DNA from: Sapria himalayana
Lineage: Eukaryota; Streptophyta; Magnoliopsida; Malpighiales; Rafflesiaceae
DNA: 64,000 nt
NCBI GenBank assembly: GCA_029783825.1
Contig: JAREIK010003123.1
Coordinates: 1 to 64,000 of the forward strand
Reading direction: 5' to 3'
In this document: positions 33,453-46,800 of the stretch, piece by piece
How positions within the stretch are numbered: position 1 is the stretch's first letter
Layout of the letters: each line of letters opens with the position of its first letter
Made by a program: the position numbers and the translations under genes
The notes under the pieces: model-generated
What the model was told of the DNA's origin: nothing
The model's input: the letters and a program-made list of their open reading frames with translations, nothing else
Databases searched by the model: none

Positions 33453-34690
33453 ATTACAACAATCATATAACAAATTTTTGTACTCTCTAGGAGATCAAAG
33501 AGAAAGCAAGTGATACAAGACATAAGCTAAATCATGGAGTTAGGGTGCATGAATCTTAAATCCCTCTTAATCTCTAGGGTAGATTTGGAAAATCAAACAA
33601 AATAACATTAGATTAGGCTTTGTATCCTAGATTCTTGTGTGGGTTGTCATTGGAAATTTGATAATTTTTCTAGATTAAATAGCTTGCCTTATTATCTTGT
33701 TTGAATTATGAAATTATTATGTTTTGTATTTCCCCTTATCTATCTGTCTTCTTATTTTCAGCCACTCAATAAATAGAGTAAAATTCTAGAATTGAGCTAA
33801 TATTTCGAGACTCAAAAAAGGATAAATAAAAAAAATTATAGTCAATTAGTTGAGGAAAATCTCAAGAAATTACTTTTTGAGATAATAAAGAAGACTGATA
33901 CAAATGATTATCATTGGGAATAAATGAGAAGAGAATGAGTGAGAAGAATCAAAAGAAATCTATCGACATTTTATTTGGGGGTAATGAAGACATGTACATA
34001 GATAAAAACTAAATAAAAGGGGAAGAAATGTCATTAGGTGAAATCTTGATTGTTAAAAAAGTAAAGACTTTGGGATCTAAGGGATAAGATTTTGATGAAT
34101 TGGAGAACAAAGCTACAACTGAAGATAAGACATAGTTTCAAGGTGTTGCCCAATCATATTCCTTATGTTTTGCTAGAGAAGGATAAAACAAAGTTAGTTA
34201 TCATCTTAGTGTCCCTAATGAATGATATGAGAACCATAATAATGAATCTTATAAAAAAAGTATGAGAAAGTTATTGCATGGTCACTAAATGATATCAAAT
34301 GGACCAGTCATCAATATACAAGCATAAAAATTTTATGGAATAAGATATGAAGCCAGTAATTGCGCACCAAAAAAGTTTGAATCCAATCATGAAAGATGTT
34401 ATAAAAATAAAGATTATGAAATGACTCAATATGGGTATTATTTATGTAATATCAGATATTCCATGGTTGAGTTCGATACAACCTGTTTCAAAGAATGGAT
34501 GGTTGAAAATGATGAATATGTCAAATTATGAAGATATTTCTATGGGAACAGCAATTAGATGGTGACTATGAATTATTTGATTATAGCAAATTAAATAAAG
34601 GGACAAGGAAAGATCATGATCCACTTTTCTTCTTTGATCAAATATTATATAAAATTTTTTCTCATTCTTTCTATTATTTTTTTCAATGAA
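33453..34690 (+). mobile_element. gypsy LTR remnant, leader and decayed gag/protease region
   Basis: Starts with LTR-like words shared with 32440, 38770 and 63590 (CTAGGAGATC...GATACAAGACATAAGC). It is followed by the leader (CCACTCAATAAATAGAGTAAA, TTGAGCTAATATTTCGAGAC). From 33830 to 34690 the A-rich sequence should hold gag and protease but no motif is readable. Confidence 0.5.
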
Positions 34691-34699
34691 AATTCAAGT

Positions 34700-36480
34700 T
34701 ATTATTAAATTTTGATTGATCTAGTAGATTAAGAAAAGACTACATTCACATGCACATGTGTGACATTTTCATTTAGGAAAAATTTATTTAGACTTTATAA
34801 TGCACCAGCCATATTTTAGTGATGTATGAATGTCTTCTTTTTCAATCTTAATGAGGAAATCATGAAAATATTTGTGGATGATTTTTTTGTTCAAAGAGAT
34901 TTTTTTTGAAAATTGGTTGCATAACATAAAAATTGTATTCAAAAATTCAAAGACAAAAATTTTATAGGTTGATAATGCAAAAATATTCATCAATAAAACC
35001 TTACCACACCTAATGACAGTCAAAGGGGTGAGAAGTTTCCTTGGACACATAGGGTTGTACCAGTGATTCATCCATACCATGATGTGTTATTCACCTTTGA
35101 TCAAAAATACATTGATGTTTTTGAAGAACAAAAAAAAAGGGTGAAAGTCCAATTTTGATCATATCATGATGAGAATAACTATTTCTTGCCATGTGCGACA
35201 CAAGTGCATATGTCTTGGGAGATATATTGGGACAAAAGTGAAATAAATTCTTTATAGTGATTTTATTTATCAGTCATACTTTGAATGAAATCCAAGTAAA
35301 TTATATAATGATAGAAAAAGAAATATTAGATCTAGTTTTCTCTTGGGTCAAATTCTTGCCATATATCTCTACAGTAAAGGTGATTATTTATATAGATGAG
35401 GTTGAGGTATATTACTTGATGATAAAAATGCAAGGTAAACCAAGATTGATAAAGTGGATACTTCTTTTCCTAGAATTTGATCTCGAAATAAAAGATAAGA
35501 AAGATAGTGACAATGTGATAGCTAACTATTTTTCACATTTGAACCCTATGATAAACAAATTGAAGAAGATGAAATTTTAGAAAACTTCTTGGATGAGTAA
35601 ATTTTGAAAGTAGAGACTCAAATTATATGGTATGCTAATTTTTCTAACTATTTAGTATGTGGTACCTTATCCATATTTTTTTTACATCACAATGAAAGAA
35701 AAAATTTCTTCATGATGTGAAATATTTTTTGTTTGAGATGATCCATTATTATTTAAAAGATGTATTGATCAGATTATAAGGAAATGTGTTCCCAAAAGTG
35801 AGTAACCAATGATTACCCTCAAATGTCACTCTTCCCTATATGGAAGACATTTGGGAGAAACATAACTACTCAAAAGGTAATGCAATACTATTTTTTGTCA
35901 TCATTGTTACATGATTTCTAAAGCATAACATAACAATGTGATAAATGTCAATGATTGGGGAACATATCTAGACAAGTATATTCTATTAGTCTGGGAAATC
36001 ATTGATATCTAAAAGTGCCTAGAAGTGGAAATCATTGATGTCTAGGAAATTGACTTCATGGTTCATTTCTGGTATTTTATAAGAAAAAGTATATTCTATT
36101 AGTAATGGATTATATGTTGAAACAGGTGGAGGTGGTAGTAATGTAGTAGAACGAAATAAAGATAGTTTTGAAGTTATTATGCAAAAATATTTTCAAATGA
36201 TTTGGAACACCAAGATATATTATAAGTGGTGGAGGCAACCATTTCTATAACTAAATGTTTGGGACATATTTGGCAAATAATGGAACTAAGCATAAAAAGG
36301 GACTTGCACATCATCCACAAATGAATAGGCAAGTAGAAATCTCAAATAAAAAGAAACAATATATTGAAGAAGATGGTTAATCTACCTAGGAAAAATTGAT
36401 CTCAATGCTTGGAGGAGGTACTATGGCCCCATAGAAATTCTTTTAAATACCAATGAGAATGTCCCCTTTAAGATGCATAA
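34700..36480 (+). pseudogene. Ty3/gypsy (Athila-like) pol: RT, RNase H, integrase
   Basis: RT, 34760-35070: TFSFRKNLFRLYNAPA, then FNLNEEIMKIFVDDFFVQ (the VDD is kept) and VRSFLGHIGLY. RNase H, 35257-35580, is one open stretch: ISHTLNEIQVNYIMIEKEIL and GKPRLIKWILLFLEFDLEIK with DSDNVIANYFSHL. Integrase, 35790-36480: an HHCC-like part with CHSSLYGRHLGE-type blocks, then GTPRYIISGGGNHFYN, HHPQMNRQVEISNK. The phrase RWILLLQEFDLEIxDKKG is typical of the Tat/Athila branch. Frames are broken many times. It is followed by the family's 3' non-coding region. Confidence 0.8.
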
Positions 36481-36499
36481 TTTAAAAAAAAAATAGATA

Positions 36500-37090
36500 A
36501 AGAGTAAAGAATTATATGGGTGACATATAAAATTTGAAGGGTTTGAACAATGACAAAATTATGGTCATGCACAACACTGCAACTTTGATATTATAGAATG
36601 AAATTACCTTAAAGAATCTCAATGACAAAGCTGTGGTTGTACATAGTGTCATGACTTAGTATTACAAAATGAAATGAGCCAAGGGAAACTTAAATATAAA
36701 GCTATAGTCAAGTCCAATACCATGACTTTAGTTTTATAGTAACTAAAGTCATGGAATGAAATGAGCCAAGAAATAGGTCAATAAAATCTTAAAAACAAAG
36801 TGATGGCAGCATTCAGTACCTTAACATTGGTGATAGAAAAAGAGAACGACTAGGTTAAAATCAAAGAAGAAGCAATGTCATTCCTCAAAGTTGTGGAATC
36901 AAAATAAGGAAAGGTCAAAGAAGAAAGTGCTACGGATATAAAATGGAATGAAGAGACAAAAGAAGGAAGTAAAAAAGTACACTAAAAAACTAGCATGGAT
37001 GGTAGAGATCACCAATGGATGTGAAAATGTATTTATAGTGTAGCTATAGATAATAAACACAATACTACATAAAAGGTAACCTAAGGATTT
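36500..37090 (+). repeat. CATGAC-type tandem repeats and PPT-proximal sequence, gypsy
   Basis: About four to five diverged units of roughly 60-65 bp (AAGCTGTGGTTGTACATAGT, TACAAAATGAAATGAGCC, CAATACCATGACTTTAG) follow integrase directly. The tail 36900-37020 matches 30870-30970. Confidence 0.6.
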
Positions 37091-37299
37091 CATTTTCATG
37101 TGTGTGATGTAATAATTCAATATACTCATCACATGAGTCATTGTACACACCTAACTTACCCATAAATATAGATATGGAACTCAAAACTCACAGTAAGTAT
37201 CAATATGTCTATGAAAAGTTTCTACACTATCTTAAGATGCTAAGATACTCAAACATAATCATAAAGAAAAATAATATATTTAAGATGTATAATTTTTTA

Positions 37300-38093
37300 T
37301 TTAAGGGAAAGTTATTGTTTAGTGATGAGTAATAGTTTTAGTGTGTGTTTGTTCAGTATGTAAAATATCAAATATTCTTGTATATTTATGGTACTATTAG
37401 AAGATGTGTAAGCATGAAAAGAAATCATAATTGGATTAATTTCATAACTTTGGAGTTTTGATAGAATTTGATGAATAGTCATGAAATCTATATATTTTTA
37501 GAGTTAATTGTTGGTGATTAGTAGACACATTTATCTCATATTTATTCTTGGATTTGGTGATTAGTAGAATTTGATGAATAGCATGAATAGTCATATTTAT
37601 CAAGTAGTTTTGACCTTCATTCTTGGCCAAATTCTACATATTTATTTGTGATAATTTTTATATATCATAACTTGACCACTTAGTTAGCATTATACTTCAA
37701 CTATGTAACATATGCTTTTTGACTGATATTATTTTGGATTCACAGACACATTTATCTCATAATAAATAAATAACAACAATATTAATTTCACATTGTAATA
37801 ATCAAGTATCTTACTAATGCTAAAAGTCATAGCTACTTCTCAATGTCATGATTTTATCTTTTCCAAGGCTTTGTATCATCAAGTTAAAGCTGTAGTATTT
37901 TCTCAAAGTTGTGACTTTTGGTCTATAGAAAGTTGCAAGGACAAAACTATTTAGGCCAAAGCCATGAAAATTTTCATGTGTCACAATTTTTGGACATATA
38001 CTATTATAAAAGGTATTACTCGAGCATGATTACTCTTCAAGGCTGCAACTCTTGCCCTCAAGAGAAAGCAAAACTATGACTTGGATATATAGG
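37300..38093 (+). mobile_element. Athila-like 3' non-coding region, copy 2
   Basis: GATGAGTAATAGTTTTAGTG, ATATTCTTGTATATTTATGG, ACACATTTATCTCATAATAA and CTAATGCTAAAAGTCATAGC occur in the same order as at 31300-31770 and 39950-40400. A partial duplication lies inside it at 37500-37610. Confidence 0.6.
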
Positions 38094-38510
38094 TTAGTTA
38101 TCAAAGTTGTGGTCATTCCCAACAATGTGGTTATTTGATTGAAAAGAAAGAATAGAGCCAAAGATATAATCATTTCCAATACTATGCCCATTAGATATAT
38201 GAGAAAGATAAATGTTAGAGTCATAGTCATTCCCAGTACCATAGACATTTGATACATAAGAAAGACCAAGGCCAAAGTCATGACCATTCCCAACAATGTG
38301 GCTATTTGATGGAGAAGAAAAATAAAAGCCAAAGTTGTGGTCATTTCTAATACTATGACCATTTAATATATGAGAAAGATCAAAGTCAAAAGTAATTGTA
38401 TTTTCTAGCATTGTGTCCATTTGATGCAAAGGAAAGTCCAAGGTCATTATCATAGACATTTCCAGTATTATGGCCATTTGATGCAAGAGAAAGACCTAAG
38501 CCAAAACTAA
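38094..38510. repeat. 57-bp minisatellite, about seven units
   Basis: Units begin near 38112, 38168, 38227, 38281, 38340, 38396 and 38455, each TCATTyCCxAxTACTATGxCC followed by ATTTGATxxAxxAGAAAGA and CCAAAGxCAxA. Because 57 is divisible by three, overlapping minus-strand frames stay open with 19-residue periodicity (LGMTMTLTFIFLIYLM-like). These are by-products of the repeat and not a known protein. Confidence 0.8.
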
Positions 38511-39930
38511 GAAAATTACATTGCCATGAATTTTTTTTATAGAGACAAAAGGCTTAAGTTATGGACACTTCCCAATACCGTGGGTAACTTCTTCTTCACT
38601 CCAAATTATGGTATCTTTCTAATACCATAACTTTCTACTGAGACAAATACTAGAATTACAAAGCTTAAAAAGAAAAAAGAGGATAGATTATTTAGAAAAT
38701 TTTAAAAACTTCTTCTTCACTCCACAAGACTAAAAGCAAGCATACCAATAATCCTAAAAAGTATTTTCACACTTTCTAGGGGACAAATGAGTTAGTAATG
38801 GATACAAGACATATGCTAATGCACAAAGTTGATGAAGTTGAAAATTTTATGAAAGAACTATAGCTGAAGTTTTAATGGCTAATACAAAGATAATTGAGGT
38901 TGAGAACTAGGAAGAAGCAATTGAAAGTACAATCTTGATTATACAAGAAGGTGTGAATGATAAAGTTTTAGTAGTTGATATGAAGGAAGTTGAAGAGAAG
39001 AACCAATAATAAGAAATTGAAAAGGTCGTGACATTTCGTAATAGCATGGCAATGAAAAAAATAAAGAGATGGTCTTTTCCAACTAACCTTGTGGCTAGGT
39101 CAGAACTATAAAAGATTATTTAATCGCCATTCCTTTATTAATTGATTATGATTAGTAGATAGGGTTCCTATTGATGAATATATTGATTCAATGTATTTGA
39201 TAACATCCTTCTGGCATTATCATTAAAATGGAATTTGAAGAAAATATATAACGAGATGCCAAAAAAGGGAGGAATGCCAAAAAAAACTGAAATAATGTCT
39301 ATGTACAATAGTAATGGAAAAAGCTGGAAAATGAGATGTATGGTGAGAAATGCATCTCGAACAAAAAAAGATATTATTTATTATAACCTAAGAATAGTTT
39401 GAAGATAAGATTTATAAACTTTTGGAAGAAAGATGAAATGAGTGGAGATCAAATTGATGGATAACACTGGATCATTTTGGAGACTATACGAGACCATCAC
39501 AGTAGATTAAAGAAAATAGTAGTAAAAAGAGATGAAACAAATGGAAATAAAAAGTAATATATGAAGAACTATTCGAAAGAGGAATTAGTTAAATACCATG
39601 CAAATGAAAATGACTTGTATATTGCAATGAGATTCTTTGAGGATGCATTGAACTTCATTAGGCAAATAAAAGTTACATTGCATGATATTATGGAAAAGAT
39701 ATAGAATTGGGTAGCTCCCCAAAAGAAAGATTTGGAGAAATCATTCACTTCTATGCCCCCATTTGAGCACTCTAGAGTAGATTTCCCTTTTCAGGAGTTT
39801 ATCGTATAAGAGAATCATATTGTTAATCTCCATCAACTCATAGATTTGTACTCTTTATTTATTTCTATATTATAATATTTTAATAAATTGTGATAAATTT
39901 GTTTGAGATAATATATAAGATACTTTTATT
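38511..39930 (+). mobile_element. gypsy LTR piece and A-rich internal remnant
   Basis: 38640-38830 has LTR-like words (CACTTTCTAGGGGACAAATG, ATACAAGACATATGC). Then comes A-rich Lys/Glu-type sequence without a readable domain, ending GTTGAAATTATTGCTCGGGG just before the next 3' non-coding copy. Confidence 0.45.
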
Positions 39931-40788
39931 GAGGTTGAAATTATTGCTCGGGGATAAATAATAGTTTGTGTGTGAGTTTGTCTGGTATGTAAAATACCAA
40001 ACATTCTTGTATATTTGGGGTGATATTAGATGATATTTAAAAATAAAAATATGTCATATTTAGATCAATTTTATGACATAAAAGTTTTAATAGATTTTGA
40101 TGAAAAGTTGTGAAATCATTATGTTTGTAGAAGTAATTGGCAACTTAGTGATGTGTTGTTCATTGAGTAGTATTATCATCTATTCTTAGCCAAAAATCTA
40201 TATATTTTGTCATGAAAATCTTTGTATGCTATAACTCTACCACCTCGTTAGTATAATTCTTTAACTATAAAATACAATTTTTTGGCTACGATATTATCTT
40301 GGACTCACGGTCATATTTATCTCATAATAATTAGATAGCTGCGACATAAATTTCACATCATAGTTATCTAGTACCCTCTTAGTATTAAATGTCATAGCCA
40401 TTATCTAATGTCATAGCTTTATCTTTTCCAAGATTTTGTATTTTGAAGTCAAGGTATTGCATCTTCTCAAAGCCATAACTTTATGATATAAAAAGGTATT
40501 GAGCTTAACCTACTTTGACCAAAGTTATGATAATTATTCAACACTATAATATATTGACACATAATATTATAGAGAGAATTAATCGAGTGTAACCATTTCT
40601 ACGGTCATGACTCAAGCCCTCAAGAGAATACAAAGCTATGACTTGGATGTATGAGCAAATTGCCAAATACATTGTCATTTCTAGTGTCATGACTATTTGA
40701 TGCAAAAGAAAGATCAAAGACAAAGTTATTACCATTTCCAATTTTATAGCTATTTGATGCAAAAGAAAGACAAAATAGATCGTCTCTT
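39931..40788 (+). mobile_element. Athila-like 3' non-coding region, copy 3
   Basis: Begins CGGGGATAAATAATAGTTTG and follows copies 1 and 2 block by block, ending in CATGAC/minisatellite units (40560-40770). Truncated at the copia remnant. Confidence 0.6.
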
Positions 40789-40789
40789 A

Positions 40790-43060
40790 GTGCATAGTAG
40801 TGCCCATATTTAATATGAATGCATGGCTAAATGCAAGTGTCTATGAACTCTAAAAGAGATCCTATGCCCTGTACTCTTTTTCACATATCTTAGTATATAT
40901 GTGAAGAGTTGTATCAATTTAAACCATCAAAGCAAAATCTAGAAAATGACTAACTATACTAATACAATGGGATATATCATGCCTATTGATAATTAAATAG
41001 TTAATCTTTCTATGATAAAAAAAATCTTCTTTATATGATTCTTCTATAAGTAGTAGAGTTAACTTCATATATTATATTAAATGTAAAGTCAAAATATAAG
41101 TTAATAAGAGTATTAGAGCACAACTTAAAAGACAACCTCTATAGGAGTATCAAGTAAGTATTTTTTCTTTCATAAAATGATATCCCTTATAGAAGAAGTC
41201 ATATTTATGCCAAGAAAATATCCGAATCTCCCAAGGTCCTTTGTATAAAACTCGACTTGAAAGTATCCTTGAATTTGTTTATCTCTAACTCATCATTTCT
41301 TATAATCAAAATATAATCCAAGCTGTCATCTTAAAAATGATCATATCCTGAAGGGTCCTTAAGAAAAATAAAGAAATGTATATAACATACATATATAATC
41401 CATAGGTGACTATTTATTGAAACCTCTCAAACTAGCCTATCAATGGCTGCTTTAGTTAATATAATACCTTTTGTAATCTACAAATTATATCTGACTATGC
41501 TACTTGAAACATAAGTAGCTGCTCTTTATATACATCATCCTAAAATTCACAATGATGAAACACATTCTTCTCATCTTATTAGTGTATCCTCCAATTGTGA
41601 GATACTATGAGAAAAATAATAATTCATAATGTGTTCATCTTAGCCACTATAGAGTATGCATGTGTCATAATAGTTCACACCTAACATTTTATACCGTCAC
41701 TACATATCTCATCTTAAGGCAATCAAGCTTCCAATATGGACATGTCTTCATAATAAATACTCACTTGCAACTAATAATAGACTTTTCTGAAGATCAGGGT
41801 ACTAGTTTCTAAGTCACATTCAACTGAAAAGTATGCTTCTCTTCATCATGGCCTAGAACCATCCTGAATTATTTAGTACCTAACAAGGGACTTCGATGTC
41901 CTAGTACCATCAAAATAAGTAATAGAATATATAATAATGCAATAGTTCAACAAAATCTTTTATATTATGTATATAATATAACTCATTTGTCCCTTTTAGA
42001 AAATGATGAGAAGATCAATATCAAATGAGTTGACTGCCTGATCATCTAGCTCCTCATTAGGCTTGTCTCTAGTATGAGCAAGTTAGTTATGTCCCTCTCC
42101 CATTTATTAAAAAATAATTGTACACTTTTTGGGTACCAGGATATCAAAGAAAGATACATCTCAAGGTCATAGTTTCCAATTTGTTCCATCCTATATAGCA
42201 ATCATGGAAAAATAAGTATACACAAAAACTCTGAGAGGCAAGATAAATATTCTCTAGGATATAGGATCTAAAAAGGCATATGTCGAGAAATGAAAATAGA
42301 AGGAATCTAACTAATGAGATAAATTATGGATAAAATCATATATTTCCAAAAATATTTCTGGATATTTTTTCTAAATAATAATGTTTGAGTTATGTTAATT
42401 AGATATCCATTTTTCCTTTTAGCAATCTCATTTTACTGAGATTTGCTAGTATAAGAAGTCAAGTGTATAATCACATGAATTATATAATAAATATCAAATC
42501 CATCTAAGAAATATTCTAATATATTATCTCTCCATACTTTTTTTTATATTTGTATCAAATTAATTTTTATTATTTTATAAAATATCTAAAAAATAGAAAA
42601 AATGTGTGATCTATTAAGATAAAGATATATTCATGTATATTTCGAGTAGTCATCGACAAAAGTGATTTAAAAATTAAATTTTTCTATGGTTACATCTTTA
42701 TAAAAACCACATATGGCTTATAATATAAGATGGAATGGATCGATACTCAAACTAGACAAAAGTGTAATATAGGAAGTTCTACCAAACTTTCATAACTAAT
42801 ATAACTTAGACTTTATGATCAAAATATTTTTAAAAAATAAGCTAACTTATCCTAAATATAGCCAATGATAATTGATCATGCTAGGAATGCATATGTATAT
42901 GCAAGAATCAGGGCAAAATACAATCAAACTACAATTCCTTCAATTAAATTTTTTACCAAATAGTTTCTACCGAAATCATAGGTTCTCATAGTAGATGATA
43001 GATTATGGTCTCATGAATCAGTTGGATCAAGGGGGAACATATGACTATAGTAGGGAAAAG
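40790..43060 (-). pseudogene. Ty1/copia pol, decayed
   Basis: Reading down the minus strand: integrase C-terminal part near 42220-42300 (LRVFVYTYFSM) and 42130-42190 (DVSFFDILVPKK); RT near 41180-41300 (VEFYTKDLGRFGYFLGINM, KKKYLLDT); and the RT/RNase H link near 40810-40930 (ILRYVKKSTGHRISFRVHRH). Order and spacing fit copia pol. There are many stops, and no LTRs were found. It is distinct from the neighbouring complete element. Confidence 0.68.
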
Positions 43061-43599
43061 ATGATATCTTGATTGAAAAAAATATTTTTATAGTGATAAA
43101 CGAGAATTACATATCAGGTCTACGTGGGAGTTGAGCTTCCATTTATGGATTATTTTTAAATTTAATTGGACTATTCTTGATCTAATAAAATAAGATAGAG
43201 GAGAGGTTGTGGGGTTTTCCCAAGCTGGATAAACCAGTTGAGTTAAATCGACATGGGAAAACAAATTAATTAAAGATTAAAAATTCAATTTAATTTTAAT
43301 TTAATTTTGTGTTTAAAATTTATAATTGCTATGTGAGTTTTATTTAATGGTGTATTTTTTTTCTTGATGTGTTTTGTTTTTCTTTTTAGTGCTCACATCA
43401 AAAGCGATGGAAATATTAACTTTAAATAAAACATACTATTTTTTTTTATTTGTTAAAACAATATTGGGTAGTGCGAAAGAACTAAAATAAAACTACATGC
43501 ATGAAAAAATGGTTCATTTTTCATGCATTGATGAGCATGTTTTTGTGGGTGGTGGACATTGAAAGAAAAAAAAAAGTTTTGTGCTTCTTCTTAAGACGT
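43061..43599. other. AT-rich, no gene recognised
   Basis: Contains GGGAGTTGAGCTTCC words also seen near 48030 inside the next element, so it may be copia leader sequence of a relative. No open frame of note. Confidence 0.4.
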
Positions 43600-43604
43600 G
43601 TTAG

Positions 43605-43834
43605 ACTTGAAACAATATTTTGAAGAAAATGAATAATTCTTGTTTACATAATCAAAACTTAAATAAAAATCTTAGAAACAAACACATCCCTTCAGTTATG
43701 GGATTATAAAGAAAAAAAAAGAATGCAGATGATTGGTGAGATTTGGAACAGCTGTGGAGGTTGGTTATGTCAATATTCAGTGCAGTCAATATTCGGTGCA
43801 TCCAATATTGACTTAACTAACTGTTTATTAAACA
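43605..43834 (-). repeat. 3' LTR of the copia element
   Basis: 230 bp, aligned block by block with 48859-49074 (ACTTGAAACAATATTTTGAA, CATCCCTTCA, TTATGGGATTATAAAG, CCAATATTGACTTAAC). It has a short extra copy of CAGTCAATATTCxGTGCA near 43780. Confidence 0.9.
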
Positions 43835-43848
43835 CTCCTCAAGCTGGT
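43835..43848 (-). other. polypurine tract of the copia element
   Basis: ACCAGCTTGAGGAG on the minus strand immediately precedes the 3' LTR start TGTTTAATAAAC; this is where plus-strand synthesis would start. Confidence 0.75.
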
Positions 43849-43849
43849 G

Positions 43850-46800
43850 CATAGATCTCCCTTATGCATAGCTAATCTACAAACTTTATGAATACTCAAT
43901 TAGAGACTATTTTATTGAGGATGTCAACTGGTTGTTCTTCTGACTAAATCATGTGTAGCTCCACATTTTTTTCTTCCAATGTTTCCTTGATGAAAAACAT
44001 ATCAATTTCTATATGTTTTGTCCAATTATTTTGAATTGGATTATGGATTATATCACATGCAACTTTATTGTCTCAATATAGTCGAATTGGTTGTTGAGAT
44101 GGGTAGCCCAAATCTTACAAGAGAAGTCATAGCCACAATGCTTCACAAAGTCCAAGAGCTATACCTTTGTATTCAGCTTCTGCACTAGAATAAGAAATAA
44201 TATTTAGTTTCTTGCTTTTCCATGTGACACGATTTCCCCCTACAAAGATAAAGTATCATGAGGTTAATCATCGATTATTAATTGATCCAGCCTAGTCAGC
44301 ACCATTATATGTAATCAAATTCTGAAAGTCTTCATTCTTAGTGAATAGGATTTTCTTTCCAGGAGCAGACTTAAGATATCTCAAAATGTGCATAACAGGA
44401 TGCATATGTTAATCTCTAAGAATGTGCAAAAATTGTCTGATAATACTTAATGCATAAGCAAGATCTAGTCTTGTGTGTGGCAAGTACATTACCCTTCCCA
44501 CTAGTTGCTAATATCTTCATTTGTCAACTAGTACTTGATCAAACTCAATACATAGCTTCAAACCTTCCTCTATTGGTGTATAAGTTGGTTAACATGCTGA
44601 CATGCATGTTTCTTGCAACAAATCTAAGGCATATTTCCTTTGAGATATAACAATTCCTTCACTTGACTGTAACAATTCTATTCCAAGAAAATACTTTAAT
44701 GGATCTAGATCTTTCATTTTAAATTCTTTGGACGAGTGAGTTTGCAATGCTTTCCTTTCTTCTAGATCATTTTTTGTAACCACCATGTCATTCACATAAA
44801 CAATAAGAGCAGTGATCTTACCATGTTGTTTCTTTAGAAATAACTTGTGGTCTAAATTTCTTTGATGATATCCAAAGTTTATCATGGATTTTGTGAATCT
44901 TCCAAACCATGCTCTTGGAGATTGCTCCAACCCATACAATGCTATCTTTAATTTGCAGATCTTCTGACTATTTGTTTCAGGCACATAACCTAGTGGGAGA
45001 TCCATATAGACTTTTTCTGACAATTCTCCATGCTAAAAGGCATTCTTCACATTGAATAGTTGCAATGACCAGTTTAAATTCGTGGCTAATGATAATAGGA
45101 CTCATACCATATTGATTTTGGCTACAGGTGCAAATATCTCTGTATAGTCAATTCCATAAGTTTGAGTGTACCCTTTTATCGCAAGTCTAGCTTTGTAGCA
45201 TTTGATTATGCCATCTTCTTTGTACTTCATTGTGTAAAGCCATCGACATCAAATTGATTTATTTCCAGGTGGATGATCAACAAGTTTCCATGTTTTATTT
45301 TGTTGTAGGGATTTCATCTCCTCATCCATAGTAGCTTTCTATCTTTTATTAACTAAGGCTTCCTACATACTATTAGGAATAGATACAATAGATAATTGAT
45401 TCACAAATGCTTGATTTTATTCTAAATATGATGATCAGACACATCGTGACTCAATGGATACTTAGATTTACTGGTAAAATTAGGATTGTAGGTAAGTTTA
45501 GGTATACCTTTATTACTACGAGAAGAATTTTGTCGTCTAGAAGTTTCTAGAATTATTTCAGGAACATCTTTGACAAATGATTGGTTGGCTGTGTATGAAA
45601 GAGATTCAGATTCTTGGATAGGTTCATGTGTAGTTTCATTAACAACTTTGATAGACATGGATTCAGTTTCATCAGCATTATTTCTTTTATCCAAATCTTT
45701 AGACTCAGCCAAACTAAGATTCTCGAGATCAATATGATTCGGAGTTTGAATTTCATGATGGTGCTCCCCTTAAGTTTCAAACTCTGAGGAAAAATACATT
45801 TTATCTTTATGAAATACAACATCAATGGTATTATGCATACCATTTGGTTGGAAGTGATAACAATGATAACCTTTTTGATTTTTAGCATCTCCCAAAAATA
45901 CATAACATAATGCTTGACAAGCTAATTTATTCCTTTGATGTTTATGAAGGTGAACAAATGCAACACATCCAAAGATCCAAGGTAGAAAGTTAGAAATTGG
46001 CGGAGCATTGATAATATTATGCAAGGTATGAAATAGTGTTCGAAATTGAAGGGTTCGGGATGGAATACGATTGATGAGATAGATAGCAGAGGTAAGACCT
46101 TCACCCCAATATGATGTAGAGATATGTGCTTCAAGTATGGATGCACGAACTACTTCATGTAAATGATAGTTTTTTCTTTCTGCTACTCCATTATGTTGAG
46201 GTATATTAGGGCACATAGTTTGATAAATATTACCATGTGTAACCAAATACTATTGCAACTCAGAACTCTTGTATTCCCTTCCCTTATCATTGCGGAGTAC
46301 TTAAACCTGTGCATTATAATGAGTCTTAATAATTGTATAAACTTTTTGAAACTATAAGTTTACCTCCTCTTTGGATTTCATCAAGTATACTTAGGTCATT
46401 CTAGTGCAATCATCAATAAATGTAATAAACCATAGAGATCCGCCCAAGGTAGGATTCAGAGATGGATCCCAAATATCAGAATGAACAATCATAAATGAAC
46501 TGAACATTTACTCAATTTTTGTGGAAAAGAAACCCGGTGACTTTTGGAAAGTTAACAAATATCACAACGGAAGACAAAAATATCCAAATTTTAGAATAAA
46601 CTAGGAAATAATCTCTTCAAGTAGCCAAAAAAAACATGTCCTAGATGGCAATGTCATACCCAAATTTCTAAATTTGTTATCTCCTCCTTATTTACCATCA
46701 GGGCATGTCTTAATTTCTTTGATCCTTTTGACACCAAGTCCAAGTAGTATAGTTTTCCTCTTTTAACATCAAACCCAATCATTTTTCTTGTCTAAGTGTC

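Noticed and set aside
33023..33523. Two minus-strand frames across the mitochondrial-like insert, one with a Gly run
   Set aside because: One spans rRNA-like sequence and the other is created by the 26-C run; neither matches a mitochondrial protein.
38030..38486. Two overlapping minus-strand frames with 19-residue periodicity that look like membrane repeats
   Set aside because: Produced by the 57-bp minisatellite, whose unit length is divisible by three. The same repeat elsewhere is full of stops.
45553..45903. Alternative minus-strand frame overlapping the copia integrase-RT linker
   Set aside because: The copia blocks lie in a different frame on both sides; no motif in this one.
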